From: a bacterium
GTDB lineage: Bacteria > Bdellovibrionota_C > UBA2361 > RFPC01
Assembly (NCBI GenBank): GCA_030431715.1
Contig: JAUIIO010000005.1
Location: forward strand, 81,542 to 145,541
Direction of reading: 5' to 3'
DNA: 64,000 nt
The notes beneath the pieces were generated by a model. It had not been told where the DNA came from. It ran no database searches and was given only the letters and a program-made list of their open reading frames with translations. Shown in pieces: positions 42,575 to 51,436 of the stretch. The first letter of the stretch is position 1, and every line of letters begins with the position of its first letter. A program made the position numbers and the translations under genes.

Positions 42575-44788
42575 ATGAAGACCTTTTCTATCTCCATTCC
42601 TGTTGAGAAGTACGATGTCGCGCTACTGAGGCGCGACATGGAGATTCTGTCCTTTAAGTGCTTTATCTTTGAAGAAGGAATTAAGCGTTACATTAGTCTT
42701 AGCCAGAGCCCATTCTCACTTGAAACGGTACATGAGAATGGCCTGACCACGCTTTATATTACAGCGCTCGATTCAACCATCTTCTACTTACAAGATTTTA
42801 TTTATCTGATGTTTCCAAACGCCAAGCTTGAAGAGGTCCCAGACCCTCTCTTCGATAACGAAGGCTACGAAACCGTCAGACATGCAGAAGTTGGATTAAA
42901 GCTCAATTCTGTTGTCGCTTCCAAGACATTCATGGATCTTCAGGTTGGCTCTATGGACCCAATTCTAGGTATTCAGACTCGCTTTCCTAAAACCACTCGG
43001 TCTATTACTCAGCTTGTATGCCAGCCTATTAAGGACTCTACAAAAAAACACATTGATTTCACCCTTAGACGTGGAGTTGAGCACATGAAAGAGCTCCTCC
43101 GCTTTAGAAAATTTTTAAACTCTGCTGATTATGAAGATAAGTGGAAAAGAACACTTGATAAGAACAGAAGTGCTTCTTACCGAGTCAGTATGAGAATGGC
43201 AGTTATGAATCCTGCAGGTGCTCAAGCTGATGAGGGGCGTATGTTGCGCAACATGCTGGCCGGGTATTCAGAGATGTCATATCAAGAGTTAAATGGTCTA
43301 AAGTTTATTGAGGAAAATACAGGATGGGAGAAGTTCAAGCGATTCCAAGATAGAGATCATAATAAATCCTTCTACATGTCCACGATTGAACTTACCACGG
43401 CGTGGCATCCACCTGTATTAGCAGATGCCTACAACCTCAAAAAAAACCTGTTCCACCAACAAGCCGGAAAAGGCTGGTTGTTTCAGACTCCTGGACAGGA
43501 CGGGGGAGTTGTCTGTGCAAGAAATCAATACCGGATGAATACTCGCGGCATTACCCTCTCTTACGAGGACAAAAAACAGTCTATTCATATTATCGGAGCG
43601 CCGGAGACAGGAAAGAGCACGTTTCTCACACAACTCATAACACGAGATATTTCGAAAAAGCGTCCCGGTATAGTAATTGATAGTCAGGGGGTCATTGAGC
43701 CTCTTCTCAGATCGCAACAGCCCAAGCCCGATCTCAAAGATGTCTTAATACTTGATTTCACAAATCCTGATCATCTGCCGTGCATAAATCCCCTTGTTGG
43801 AATACCAAAAATTGTTCGTCCGGCGTATGCGTCTAAGCTTGCAAGCCTCATTTCAGACTTTGGTGATACTGATTTTCCGGATGATACTGCTCAGCTGCTT
43901 TGTTATTCCATTCTGACACTTATGCAAGTGCCGGGAGGGTGTGTTGCTCTGATACCGCTCTTTCTGACAGATACGCAGCTACGTGAAGAGCTTCTCTCCA
44001 CATGCAGTGAGCAGAGCTTACTTCAATACTGGTCCAAGTTTTATAAGCTCCAGTATAAAAGCGGTGATCATCCAGCAGTGAGTGCGCTCTGTGATAAGAT
44101 TGACCAGCTGCTCACATATGATTCGCTAAGGCTTCTCTTTAGCCTGCCGGTAGATAAGTGTGATTTTAAAAGTCTTTTGGACCAGAAAAAAACGATTCTT
44201 GTTAAATCTCAAGTAGGTGAAGCAAATGGAGTCGTAAAGGAATTTGTCCTCTCGCTTGTTATCCAAAAGATACTGGCCCAGCTCACCACCCATTCCTCTG
44301 AGCAAGTCGAGCCGTGTCTGATGTATTACGATATGCCGTCTGAGACGATGCTTGAGTCCGTTTTGCCGGATATTGATGAAAAGAGAAAGTATATCAGGCC
44401 TATTATTACCCGCTCAGGTTTGCCGAATTCACCAGAGATACGCTCTCTTTTGCAAAGTACATTCTCGATGCATGTTTGCTTTCGCCTTGCTATGCAAGAT
44501 GCTCAGTTTTATGAAACACTCTTTAAGCCAGTTATCGATCCAGTACATCTCACAAATGTTCCCAATAGAAATTTCTATATGAAAGGTGAGCGGGCAGGGC
44601 GCCCACTTGATCCTACAACCGGTTCAACTCTTGATTTTAACACCAGCCCCAAGAGCATCGTTGCCGATTCCCTAAGCCAGTACTCTGATCCCACACCCCA
44701 TGTCATAAACAGAGCTGAAGCCGAAGAAATAGCCACCATGTGGCAACCCCAACCCCCCAAAGACAACGTCACACCCTTAAGAGCCTGA
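42575..44788 (+). CDS. VirD4-like P-loop ATPase with degenerate Walker B
   Basis: A 737-aa protein resembling the VirD4/TraG-like ATPases with an N-terminal DUF8128-type domain (start about FSISIPVEKYD, then FIYLMFPNAKLEEVPD). The P-loop is IHIIGAPETGKSTFL (Lys347), followed by IVIDSQGVIEPLL and LILDFTNPDHLPCINPL. Where relatives have the Walker B VDEFQ, this protein has MYYDMPSE (Asp586), and the expected QNF region is changed too. The FSMHVCFRLAMQDAQF segment and the C-terminal FYMKGERAGRPL fit the family. No membrane segment is present. Related proteins couple DNA to type IV secretion or act like HerA translocases; hydrolysis here may be impaired. It stands alone, convergent with fliD. Confidence 0.65.
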   Translation: MKTFSISIPVEKYDVALLRRDMEILSFKCFIFEEGIKRYISLSQSPFSLETVHENGLTTLYITALDSTIFYLQDFIYLMFPNAKLEEVPDPLFDNEGYETVRHAEVGLKLNSVVASKTFMDLQVGSMDPILGIQTRFPKTTRSITQLVCQPIKDSTKKHIDFTLRRGVEHMKELLRFRKFLNSADYEDKWKRTLDKNRSASYRVSMRMAVMNPAGAQADEGRMLRNMLAGYSEMSYQELNGLKFIEENTGWEKFKRFQDRDHNKSFYMSTIELTTAWHPPVLADAYNLKKNLFHQQAGKGWLFQTPGQDGGVVCARNQYRMNTRGITLSYEDKKQSIHIIGAPETGKSTFLTQLITRDISKKRPGIVIDSQGVIEPLLRSQQPKPDLKDVLILDFTNPDHLPCINPLVGIPKIVRPAYASKLASLISDFGDTDFPDDTAQLLCYSILTLMQVPGGCVALIPLFLTDTQLREELLSTCSEQSLLQYWSKFYKLQYKSGDHPAVSALCDKIDQLLTYDSLRLLFSLPVDKCDFKSLLDQKKTILVKSQVGEANGVVKEFVLSLVIQKILAQLTTHSSEQVEPCLMYYDMPSETMLESVLPDIDEKRKYIRPIITRSGLPNSPEIRSLLQSTFSMHVCFRLAMQDAQFYETLFKPVIDPVHLTNVPNRNFYMKGERAGRPLDPTTGSTLDFNTSPKSIVADSLSQYSDPTPHVINRAEAEEIATMWQPQPPKDNVTPLRA

Positions 44789-44820
44789 TACCAAAAATCT
44801 TCACCCCGGCACCTAACAAA

Positions 44821-44888
44821 CCTTGTCCTGCTCCTTGTCCTATTCCTGACCCTATTGGAGCAAGACAAGGACAAGGAGCAGGACAAGG
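44821..44888. repeat. Hexamer-periodic palindrome between convergent genes
   Basis: The left arm CCTTGTCCTGCTCCTTGTCC T (44821-44841) and right arm (44868-44888) are exact reverse complements over 21 bp with a 26-nt loop. The arms are built from six-base units of form CCTNNN. It lies between the convergent VirD4-like and fliD genes, where it could end transcription from both sides. The same design recurs at 46.6, 49.8 and 62.1 kb. Confidence 0.85.
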
Positions 44889-44934
44889 GTATTTGCTACT
44901 TAATACTCGTCAATGAAAGCTGTGAATATCTATA

Positions 44935-46353
44935 TTACTGCGGCAGCAGTGATAGCAATGCATTTTGCTGACTCTGTAGCTGCCCGATCTGGGCCTCAAG
45001 CCTTGCAAACTGTGCCGTAAGCGCCTGCTCTTGTCTTGCAAGGCTATCTTCAACATCACTAATACGTGTTTGTTTCGCTGAGATCTGCTCAGTATTTGAG
45101 AAGACACTCTGATCAATGAGTCCATTAAATCGGGTAAACTGCGCAATCGTTCCATCAACAGCCCCGAGGTTTTCCCCGAGCCTCGCCAGCAACGACTCCG
45201 TTCCCGCAGGATCGTCGCCAATTGCCTCGGTGAATACATCTCCGTCAAAAAGTAATGATCCGTCTCGATCTGTTGTTATCCCGAGATCGGCCAATGTATT
45301 TACTGCGAGATTTCCTGAAGAGCTTGATTCGGAGAATGCAGAGCGAAGGGCTGAGATAATATTTTCATCAAGAGACGTTCCTGCAAGCGGCCCAAAAATA
45401 TTAGTAACCTCAGCACCACTTTCATCCCGAGTAACAGTATCGTTTTCCGCAATAAAGGCGACGATTTCATTATACGCCTCAACAAACTCCTCAAGGGAGC
45501 CTCGAGTTGTTTCAGAATCGACACCTACTGAAATGGTAGCAGAACCAACATCAGAAGCCGTAAAAGTCACTCCAGAGACTACATCAGATACTGTATTTGA
45601 CGATCGAGTAATCGTTCCTGCTACCCCGTCTAAGGTAAACTCAAGGTCTGTAGCTTGATTAAGCTGATTTGATGTAAAGGCTCCAGCTCCAGCTCCAGCT
45701 GTTTGCACCTCTGTCCCAACACTATTTAGAGTAATCGTTCCATCTTCAGTTCCTTCACTATCAGAATTAATCATAATAGCGTAGCTGGGACTCGCTGTGG
45801 TACCAACGTTGATAAGAGACGCTGTGGCTTTATCACTCTGGGCATTGAACTGCTGTACAAAGTCATTTGCAGAAGTTGTGCTTGTAAGAACGATATCAAT
45901 ATTTTCGGCATCGCCCCCGGTTCCCACTGTAAAACTTACGGTTCTATCGGCATCCGCGGCGCCATCATTTATGGAGCTATTGATTGCGGTGTCGCCGGAC
46001 GAGAACCGATCGTCAAAGGAGAATGTTGCGTTCTTTGCAAGCTGATTTACGGTGATATCGTAGGTGCCAGTCTGTGCACTGTTACTTGCGGCGGCACTCA
46101 AAATACTTTCATCACTTGAGAGTCCGGTCTTTGCGACTCCTCCGCCATTTATCACCCTGAAAATATCAACACTTGATTTTAAGTTATCAAGCAGCGTTGA
46201 GAGCTCTTCAAGCGACGAATTCGTCTCTTGTAATTCAGTTACTGCTGTTTCAAGTGGGGTGATGCGGGCTTGCCGCTGCTGATCAAGAAGTGCCTCAATG
46301 AGGCTTGCGGAATCAATTCCAGAAGCGATTCCAGAGAAACTAATAAGGGCCAT
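44935..46353 (-). CDS. fliD: Flagellar hook-associated protein 2 (filament cap)
   Basis: A 472-aa FliD. The N-terminus (ISFSGIASGIDSASLIEALL, then RITPLETAVTELQETN) and C-terminus (SDVEDSLARQEQALTAQFAR ending in a helix before LLSLLPQ) are the D0 coiled-coil parts typical of the family. The middle is beta-rich, Thr/Ser/Asp-rich and low in aromatic residues, forming the head domains. FliD caps the growing filament and helps fold flagellin outside the cell; it has no signal peptide because it leaves through the flagellar export apparatus. A second fliD lies upstream on the same strand, 318 nt away, separated by repeats. Confidence 0.9.
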   Translation of the reverse strand: MALISFSGIASGIDSASLIEALLDQQRQARITPLETAVTELQETNSSLEELSTLLDNLKSSVDIFRVINGGGVAKTGLSSDESILSAAASNSAQTGTYDITVNQLAKNATFSFDDRFSSGDTAINSSINDGAADADRTVSFTVGTGGDAENIDIVLTSTTSANDFVQQFNAQSDKATASLINVGTTASPSYAIMINSDSEGTEDGTITLNSVGTEVQTAGAGAGAFTSNQLNQATDLEFTLDGVAGTITRSSNTVSDVVSGVTFTASDVGSATISVGVDSETTRGSLEEFVEAYNEIVAFIAENDTVTRDESGAEVTNIFGPLAGTSLDENIISALRSAFSESSSSGNLAVNTLADLGITTDRDGSLLFDGDVFTEAIGDDPAGTESLLARLGENLGAVDGTIAQFTRFNGLIDQSVFSNTEQISAKQTRISDVEDSLARQEQALTAQFARLEAQIGQLQSQQNALLSLLPQ

Positions 46354-46493
46354 ACTACTTTTACCTCAACTACATCCATGTAGCGACACTCCATGTGTCT
46401 GAGATAAAACATCGGTATATAGTCAGATTCCCTTGAGGACTTTATAGATATGATAAGTATTTATAGGTAGTTATTGGCCCAAGCCACACGATC

Positions 46494-46526
46494 ACCTATA
46501 CCTAGACCTGAACCTAAACCTGCACC
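46494..46526. repeat. Direct hexamer run ACCTNN
   Basis: Five and a half consecutive six-base units: ACCTAT, ACCTAG, ACCTGA, ACCTAA, ACCTGC and ACC. It has the same unit design as the hairpin arms at 44.8, 49.8 and 62.1 kb but no nearby complementary arm, so it looks like a half element. Confidence 0.75.
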
Positions 46527-46541
46527 AATAACTATGTGACT

Positions 46542-46570
46542 TAACCACATAGGACGCAAAGAGCGCAAAG
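46542..46570. repeat. CGCAAAG-type repeat arm
   Basis: TAACCACATAGGACGCAAAG followed by AGCGCAAAG matches the left arm of the palindrome in the haem operon (22144-22173) at all but a few positions. It is a single arm here, lying directly beside the hexamer run. Confidence 0.7.
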
Positions 46571-46595
46571 AAATTAAGCCTCACAGCTACGCGAC

Positions 46596-46667
46596 CTCTG
46601 CTCCTTGTCCTAGTCTTACCCCAATAAAGTCTATGAGCAGGAATAGGACAAGGACCAGGACTAGGAG
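46596..46667. repeat. Imperfect hexamer-periodic palindrome
   Basis: The left side CTCCTTGTCCTAGTC (46600-46614) pairs imperfectly with the right side, where CCTATTCCTGCTC and CCTAGTCCTGGTCC are read on the other strand. Arms again show CCTNNN periodicity. It lies just after the stop of the upstream fliD gene and may act as its terminator. Confidence 0.65.
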
Positions 46668-46671
46668 CTTA

Positions 46672-48180
46672 TTACCCAAGCCCAGCCAGCGCCGAAGTAA
46701 GCGCCTGCTGCTGGTTCTGAAGCCCACTTACTACAGATTCAAGTCTGGCAAACCTAGCTCTGAGTGTTTGTTCATTACGTGCGATAGATTCCTCTGCTCG
46801 CGCAATACGATCATTAATATCGCTTATAAGTTCACTATTCCCACGTTCGGTCACATCAATTAAGCGGTTAAATCCCGTGAATTGATCAATGGTACCGGCA
46901 GTAGCGGTAACGGTGTCTGCAAACCTTGAGAGAAGAGCGGCGACAGAGTCAGGCTCTTCTTCAATTGCTGTCTGAAAGTCACTACCAATTGTAGCATCTG
47001 CAGTTACAAATTTGAGAGATCCATCAATAGCATCCCGGTCGGTAATAATACCGAGGTCTGCAAAGATCCTTACCGAGTTTTCATTTAGAGGATCCGTATC
47101 GGCAGCTCCTTCTCCATCAATATCATAAACGGTACCAGACATTACGGAACGTATTGAGGTAAGCGCATTGTCATCCACGCGAGTAGAGGCGAGGGGAGCA
47201 AAGATATTTGTTACCTCACTCCCATCTTCTTCACGTGTTACGAGGTTATTTTCATTTATAAACTCTACAAGCTCGTTGTACTTATCAATAAACTCTTGAA
47301 CACGACTTTCTGTTGTGGCGGCATCCACTCCAACGTTTACCGTAACAGCCCCTCCACTAACCCCTTCAAGATTAAGCGTCACGCCGGGAATAAGGTCGTT
47401 GATAGTGTTACTTGATCTCGTAATCGTTCCCGCAATACCGGTCATGGTAAATTCTGCATCGAGTGCCTGACTTATCGTACCTGCTGTGGAATCAAGATAG
47501 TTTACTAGAAGATCATCATTAGGCGGATTGGGCGTGCTATTTGAGACCGTTGTATCTACTGAGATGGTTCCTTTCTCTGTGCCCTGTTCTTTTCCGTTAA
47601 TAAATAGAGCATAGGAAGGACTAGACTCTGTTCCCACATTAACGATGCTTGAAGAGATACTCATGCCGCTTGTTAATGCTTCGGTGTTTATCGCTGCTGC
47701 CAGCTCGTTCCAGCTCATGTTTTCATCAACATCAACACTGATAGTCTTTTCATATGAGCCTGTTCCATACGTAATCTCAATGGCACCGCTTTCGCCGGGA
47801 ACAGTTATAATGTCGGCATTGGGGTTTGTCGTTCTTTCATTAAACGAGTAAATAGCATTTGAAGCGAGTTGGTTTACCGTAAGTTCGTAAGTACCAGTAC
47901 TGGCCGAGTTTGAAGCTATCGCTGAGACTGATGTTTCGTCAGAGCTCACGGCACTCTTAGCAACTCCTCCACCGTTTAGAGAGCTAAATGTGCTTGCAGC
48001 AGTTTTTACCTCATTTAAGAGCGTAGTTAACTCATCAAGAGCAGTATTGGTTTCGGTAAGTTCGGTAACCTGCTCTTCAAGCGGGGTCACCCGCGCAGCG
48101 CGTGCAGCTTCGCTGGTAGCCTCAATAAGGGCCTCAGAATCAATACCAGAAGCAAGTCCCGAAAAGTTAATAAGCGGCAT
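46672..48180 (-). CDS. fliD: Second flagellar hook-associated protein 2
   Basis: The frame opens at 48216, but ATG 48180 is chosen because MPLINFSGLASGIDS then aligns with the other FliD and AGGAAAA lies just upstream. The 502-aa product shares the N-terminal motif (VTPLEEQVTELTETN, GGGVAKSAVSSDE) and the C-terminal helix (RIARAEESIARNEQTLRARF) with its neighbour. Its central head region differs in length and sequence. Two tandem, diverged caps suggest two filament types or a heteromeric cap. The gene is followed by the imperfect hexamer palindrome. Confidence 0.9.
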   Translation of the reverse strand: MPLINFSGLASGIDSEALIEATSEAARAARVTPLEEQVTELTETNTALDELTTLLNEVKTAASTFSSLNGGGVAKSAVSSDETSVSAIASNSASTGTYELTVNQLASNAIYSFNERTTNPNADIITVPGESGAIEITYGTGSYEKTISVDVDENMSWNELAAAINTEALTSGMSISSSIVNVGTESSPSYALFINGKEQGTEKGTISVDTTVSNSTPNPPNDDLLVNYLDSTAGTISQALDAEFTMTGIAGTITRSSNTINDLIPGVTLNLEGVSGGAVTVNVGVDAATTESRVQEFIDKYNELVEFINENNLVTREEDGSEVTNIFAPLASTRVDDNALTSIRSVMSGTVYDIDGEGAADTDPLNENSVRIFADLGIITDRDAIDGSLKFVTADATIGSDFQTAIEEEPDSVAALLSRFADTVTATAGTIDQFTGFNRLIDVTERGNSELISDINDRIARAEESIARNEQTLRARFARLESVVSGLQNQQQALTSALAGLG

Positions 48181-48327
48181 ATTTTTCCTGTTAAGAGCAG
48201 ATAAATAACTCCACACAAAAGAATTGCAACTAACGGGCCATATCTAAGGGTTGCTAATGTCCAATAAATATTAGTATTTTTATATGATGATAGGTGAAGC
48301 GGTATTTTTTACTCCCTTCGAGCAACG

Positions 48328-48375
48328 GTCATTGCGAGGAGCTGAGGTCTCAGACCGAACGACGCGGCAATCCCC
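48328..48375. repeat. GTCATTGCGAG...GCGGCAATC dispersed palindrome
   Basis: GTCATTGCGAGGAGC at the left and GACGCGGCAATCCCC at the right form the ends of a palindromic intergenic element, with GAGGTCTCAGACC as a small inner dyad. This end sequence is a common dispersed repeat in many bacterial genomes. It lies in the 5' region between fliD and the beta-CASP gene. Confidence 0.7.
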
Positions 48376-48418
48376 TTATATGGCCAGTGTCCGGGATATA
48401 AGTAGGTAGGTTAGTAAT

Positions 48419-49798
48419 ATGACAGTAACTGTAAAATTCCTCGGCGCTGCCGGAACCGTAACCGGCTCAAAATATCTAGTTCGTAGTGATAAGTACACCT
48501 TGCTTGTGGACGCGGGGCTCTTTCAGGGAAAACGTGAGTGGCGAGAGCGAAATTGGAATCATCCTGATGTAGCCCTTGAGTCTATTGATGCCACGCTACT
48601 TACTCACGCTCATATTGATCACACAGGAATCCTCCCCAGATATCATGCGCAGGGGCTTTCTTGTCCAGTCTACTGTACGGTTCCAACCCATAGTCTCTCT
48701 AAGATCCTCCTACCAGATAGCGCCTACTTGCATGAAGAAGAAGCCGAATTTCGAAACAAAAAAGGGAAGAGTAAGCACCATCCAGCACTTCCCTTGTATA
48801 CTGTAAGGGATGCTGAATCATCGCTTAACTTATTTCAAAGTGTTGAGTTTAACGTGAATGTTGAGATCCTTCCCGGTGTGTTTGCAGAGTGGCGCCGTAT
48901 GGGGCACATCCTTGGTGCCGCTTCTATCACACTTTCAATTGAAGATAAGGTTATAACCTTTTCAGGCGATATCGGCAGGTACTCAATACCCATTCTTAAG
49001 GATCCTGAGCCTCTTGAACTCGGGGATCTTCTGCTTATTGAGTCTACCTACGGTAATCGTTTACACGAAAACGATCGTCCAAAAGAAATCCTTACGAATG
49101 TCATTAATGATACCGTAAAGCGTAAAGGTGTTGTCGTTATTCCAAGCTTTGCGGTAGGTCGTGCCCAACTTCTTCTTTACTATATCCGTGAGTTAAAGGA
49201 TCAGGGCAAGATTCCCGACATCCCGGTTATTATTGATAGCCCGATGGCAACGGATGCTACCGCCACGTACAAACAACACACAGAAGGCTACGACAAGGAA
49301 GCGATGGCTATCCTCAAAGAAGGTCGTTCACCGTTTGAACCGAGTAAGGTGTACTACACAAAAGATAGACGTGAATCGAAAAAACTAAACGGTATTGATG
49401 ACTCTATGATAATCATCTCCGCATCAGGAATGCTTTCAGGAGGAAGAATACTTCACCATCTCCTGCACCGCATCTCCTCACCCTCAAACACCATACTTTT
49501 TGTTGGCTACCAGCCGCCAGGGGGTAGGGGAGATTGGATTCTGAAGGGCTCAAAAACATTGCGCCTCTTTGGTGACGAAGTGCCAATTCGGGCCCAAATA
49601 GAAGAGATCGATGGCCTAAGCGCTCACGCTGACCGTGATGAGCTCCTACGTTGGTGCGAAAGCTGCTCCGGCACTCCGAGCCAAGTAGCCGTAGTACACG
49701 GCGAACCAGACTCCGCAAAAGACTTCGCCGAGACCCTAAAACAAAAATACTCTTGGGACACCTTCACCCCCAAATACCACCAGGAAGTCGAGGTGTAA
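48419..49798 (+). CDS. Metallo-beta-lactamase/beta-CASP ribonuclease
   Basis: A 459-aa MBL-fold protein. The zinc motif is LLTHAHIDHTG (His63, His65, Asp67, His68), followed by MGHILGAASI, FSGDIGRY and LLIESTYGNRLH. The beta-CASP insert shows IPSFAVGRAQLLLYYI and DSPMATDATATY. IIISASGMLSGGRI, VGYQPPGGRGDWI and the final LSAHADRDELL supply the C-terminal motifs. The family comprises RNases related to CPSF-73 and RNase J that cut or trim RNA with two zinc ions; bacterial members of this subgroup act in mRNA or rRNA processing. It is monocistronic and its stop is followed by a hexamer palindrome. Confidence 0.88.
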   Translation: MTVTVKFLGAAGTVTGSKYLVRSDKYTLLVDAGLFQGKREWRERNWNHPDVALESIDATLLTHAHIDHTGILPRYHAQGLSCPVYCTVPTHSLSKILLPDSAYLHEEEAEFRNKKGKSKHHPALPLYTVRDAESSLNLFQSVEFNVNVEILPGVFAEWRRMGHILGAASITLSIEDKVITFSGDIGRYSIPILKDPEPLELGDLLLIESTYGNRLHENDRPKEILTNVINDTVKRKGVVVIPSFAVGRAQLLLYYIRELKDQGKIPDIPVIIDSPMATDATATYKQHTEGYDKEAMAILKEGRSPFEPSKVYYTKDRRESKKLNGIDDSMIIISASGMLSGGRILHHLLHRISSPSNTILFVGYQPPGGRGDWILKGSKTLRLFGDEVPIRAQIEEIDGLSAHADRDELLRWCESCSGTPSQVAVVHGEPDSAKDFAETLKQKYSWDTFTPKYHQEVEV

Positions 49799-49801
49799 AT
49801 C

Positions 49802-49875
49802 ACCTTGTCCTGCTCCTAGTCCTAATCCTGACCTCAAATAATCTTCAGAGCAGGACAAAGACTAGGAGCAGGATA
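49802..49875. repeat. Hexamer-periodic palindrome after the beta-CASP gene
   Basis: The left arm CCTTGTCCTGCTCCTAGTCC pairs with the right arm, whose other strand contains TCCTGCTCCTAGTC; CCTNNN units run through both. It lies 4 nt after the stop codon, upstream of flagellin, and is a likely terminator as well as a member of the dispersed family. Confidence 0.75.
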
Positions 49876-50044
49876 AAGAAATCATTTTGTCCGCTACCTA
49901 ATAACTTTTCGTATTTTCCACCCCCACCAAAATTTAGCTCCCAATTATTAAAATATTTTCTTATCTGCCGTTAACTGTAATTAGCAGATTGGTTTTAGGA
50001 AAAGGATAAGGGTGTCATAGCCGGAATGGATTCGGAGGTGTACC

Positions 50045-50905
50045 ATGACGGTATCATATGCGAGCAATACAGCTTCTCTCGCCGCGCAGAGGCAGCTTTC
50101 GCTCAGCACAAATAAACTCAGCAAGACATTTGAACGGCTCTCTTCCGGGCTAAGAATCAACAGTGCATCTGACGATCCTGCAGGACTTGCTCTTGCAGAT
50201 AGCCTCAGGGCCGATACACGGCTTGCCAGTGTCGCACTTCGAAATGCAAATGATGGAATCTCAGTAACAAGTATCGCTGATGCCGCGCTCGGTGAAATTT
50301 CAACAATTCTTACAAGAATGGCAGAGCTCGCTCAGCAAAGTGCTAACGGAGCCTATACTACCACGCAGCGCTCAGCGCTTGCCTCGGAGTTTCTCTCACT
50401 AGGGTCTGAGATTCAGCGTATCGCCGTTACCACAGAGTTTAATGACCGAACACTACTCTCTGATAGTAGCAGTATCTCTTTGCAGGTTGGTTTTGATTCT
50501 TCCGCAAATTCCTCAATAACGATTACAGGTGTGCTTGGAACACTAGATTCTCTTGGGCTTGCCTCGAATGGTTCCAGTACACTTACATACTCTATTAATG
50601 CTGATACTGATGCGAATGCGATTACAGCGTCACAGTTGGCGTTAGATGCAGTTAATGCAGCTATTTCATCACTCGGAGTAACGCGAGGTACTGTGGGCGC
50701 TGCAGAGAGCAGGCTCGAGAGCGCGATAAACTATCTTACTGTTGCCAGAGAGAACTTTGCTGCAGCGGAAAGTCGAATTCGCGACGCTGATATCGCACAG
50801 GAGACCGCAGAGCTCGTAAGACTCCAAATACTCCAACAAGCAGGAGCAGCCGTCCTAGCCCAAGCCAACCTCCAACCACAGGTAGCCTTGGAGCTACTAG
50901 GGTAG
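50045..50905 (+). CDS. fliC: Flagellin, short form
   Basis: A 286-aa flagellin with a strong ribosome site (GGAGGT) before ATG 50045. The N-terminal D0/D1 region has LSLSTNKLSKTFERLSSGLR, then INSASDDPAGLALADSLRAD. The C-terminal D1/D0 has TVGAAESRLESAINYL, RIRDADIAQETAELVRLQIL and the end AQANLQPQVALELLG. The central variable domain is nearly absent (about 60 residues of Ser/Thr-rich beta sequence), so the filament surface should be thin and smooth. It is secreted by the flagellar type III system and lies divergent from the fliD pair across the RNase gene. No fliS, hook or motor gene is present. Confidence 0.93.
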   Translation: MTVSYASNTASLAAQRQLSLSTNKLSKTFERLSSGLRINSASDDPAGLALADSLRADTRLASVALRNANDGISVTSIADAALGEISTILTRMAELAQQSANGAYTTTQRSALASEFLSLGSEIQRIAVTTEFNDRTLLSDSSSISLQVGFDSSANSSITITGVLGTLDSLGLASNGSSTLTYSINADTDANAITASQLALDAVNAAISSLGVTRGTVGAAESRLESAINYLTVARENFAAAESRIRDADIAQETAELVRLQILQQAGAAVLAQANLQPQVALELLG

Positions 50906-51002
50906 GTTGAAACCCTTCCTCATAATTCTTCAATTATATTATACGTGCCAGATGCCGATCCGTAAGAGCAACTTTTTTCCGGAAAGATCGAATAAACTTT
51001 TG

Positions 51003-51436
51003 TATGAAAACACAGGAGAGCGCGGAGAACGCGGAGATGTATAACCATCCTTTAACGAGGAGGGTGATTGGCTATGCAATAGAGGTGCATCGTAGGCTTG
51101 GATCAGGCCTTTTAGAAAATACCTATAAGCAGTGTCTTGCGCACGAATTGCATCTTGCTGGCATTAGCTTTCAATTAGAAGCTCAGATGCCAGTTCATTA
51201 TAAGGGAGTAAATTTAAACTGTGGATATCGTATAGATCTCTTAGTAGAAAATCTTCTTGTTGTTGAATTGAAGGCGGTAGAGCAAATCTTAGGAGTCCAT
51301 CAAGCGCAGTTAATCACTTATATGAAACTCGCTAAGGCCCCTATTGGGCTGATACTTAATTTCAATGTTAAAATGCTAAAAGATGGAATCAAGAAATGCG
51401 CGCTCACAGCACCTCCGCGATCTCCTGTGTTTTATA
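51003..51436. repeat. Inverted repeats embracing the GxxExxY gene
   Basis: The left end TATGAAAACACAGGAGA then GCGCGGAG (51003-51027) and the right end, whose other strand reads TATAAAACACAGGAGA then TCGCGGAG (51413-51436), match at 23 of 25 positions. The start codon of the gene lies inside the left repeat and its last codons inside the right repeat. The G/A-rich words resemble the CGCAAAG-type dispersed repeats. Confidence 0.8.

Larger units (their letters stand above)
46354..46671. other. 318-nt repeat-filled gap between the two fliD genes
   Basis: This gap has no gene. It holds three repeat units side by side: an unpaired ACCTNN hexamer run (46494-46526), a CGCAAAG-type arm (46542-46570) and an imperfect CCTNNN palindrome (46596-46667). 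The 140 nt next to the fliD start at 46353 are plain AT-rich DNA and should carry its promoter. Confidence 0.6.

Noticed and set aside
45116..45658. 180-codon plus-strand frame opposite fliD
   Set aside because: It is a shadow of the fliD codon pattern: Ser/Thr/Val-rich with no motif, while fliD is clearly the real gene.
46494..46526. CRISPR array or telomere-like tract
   Set aside because: Units are six bases and contiguous without spacers, and there are no cas genes; it belongs with the hexamer hairpin family.
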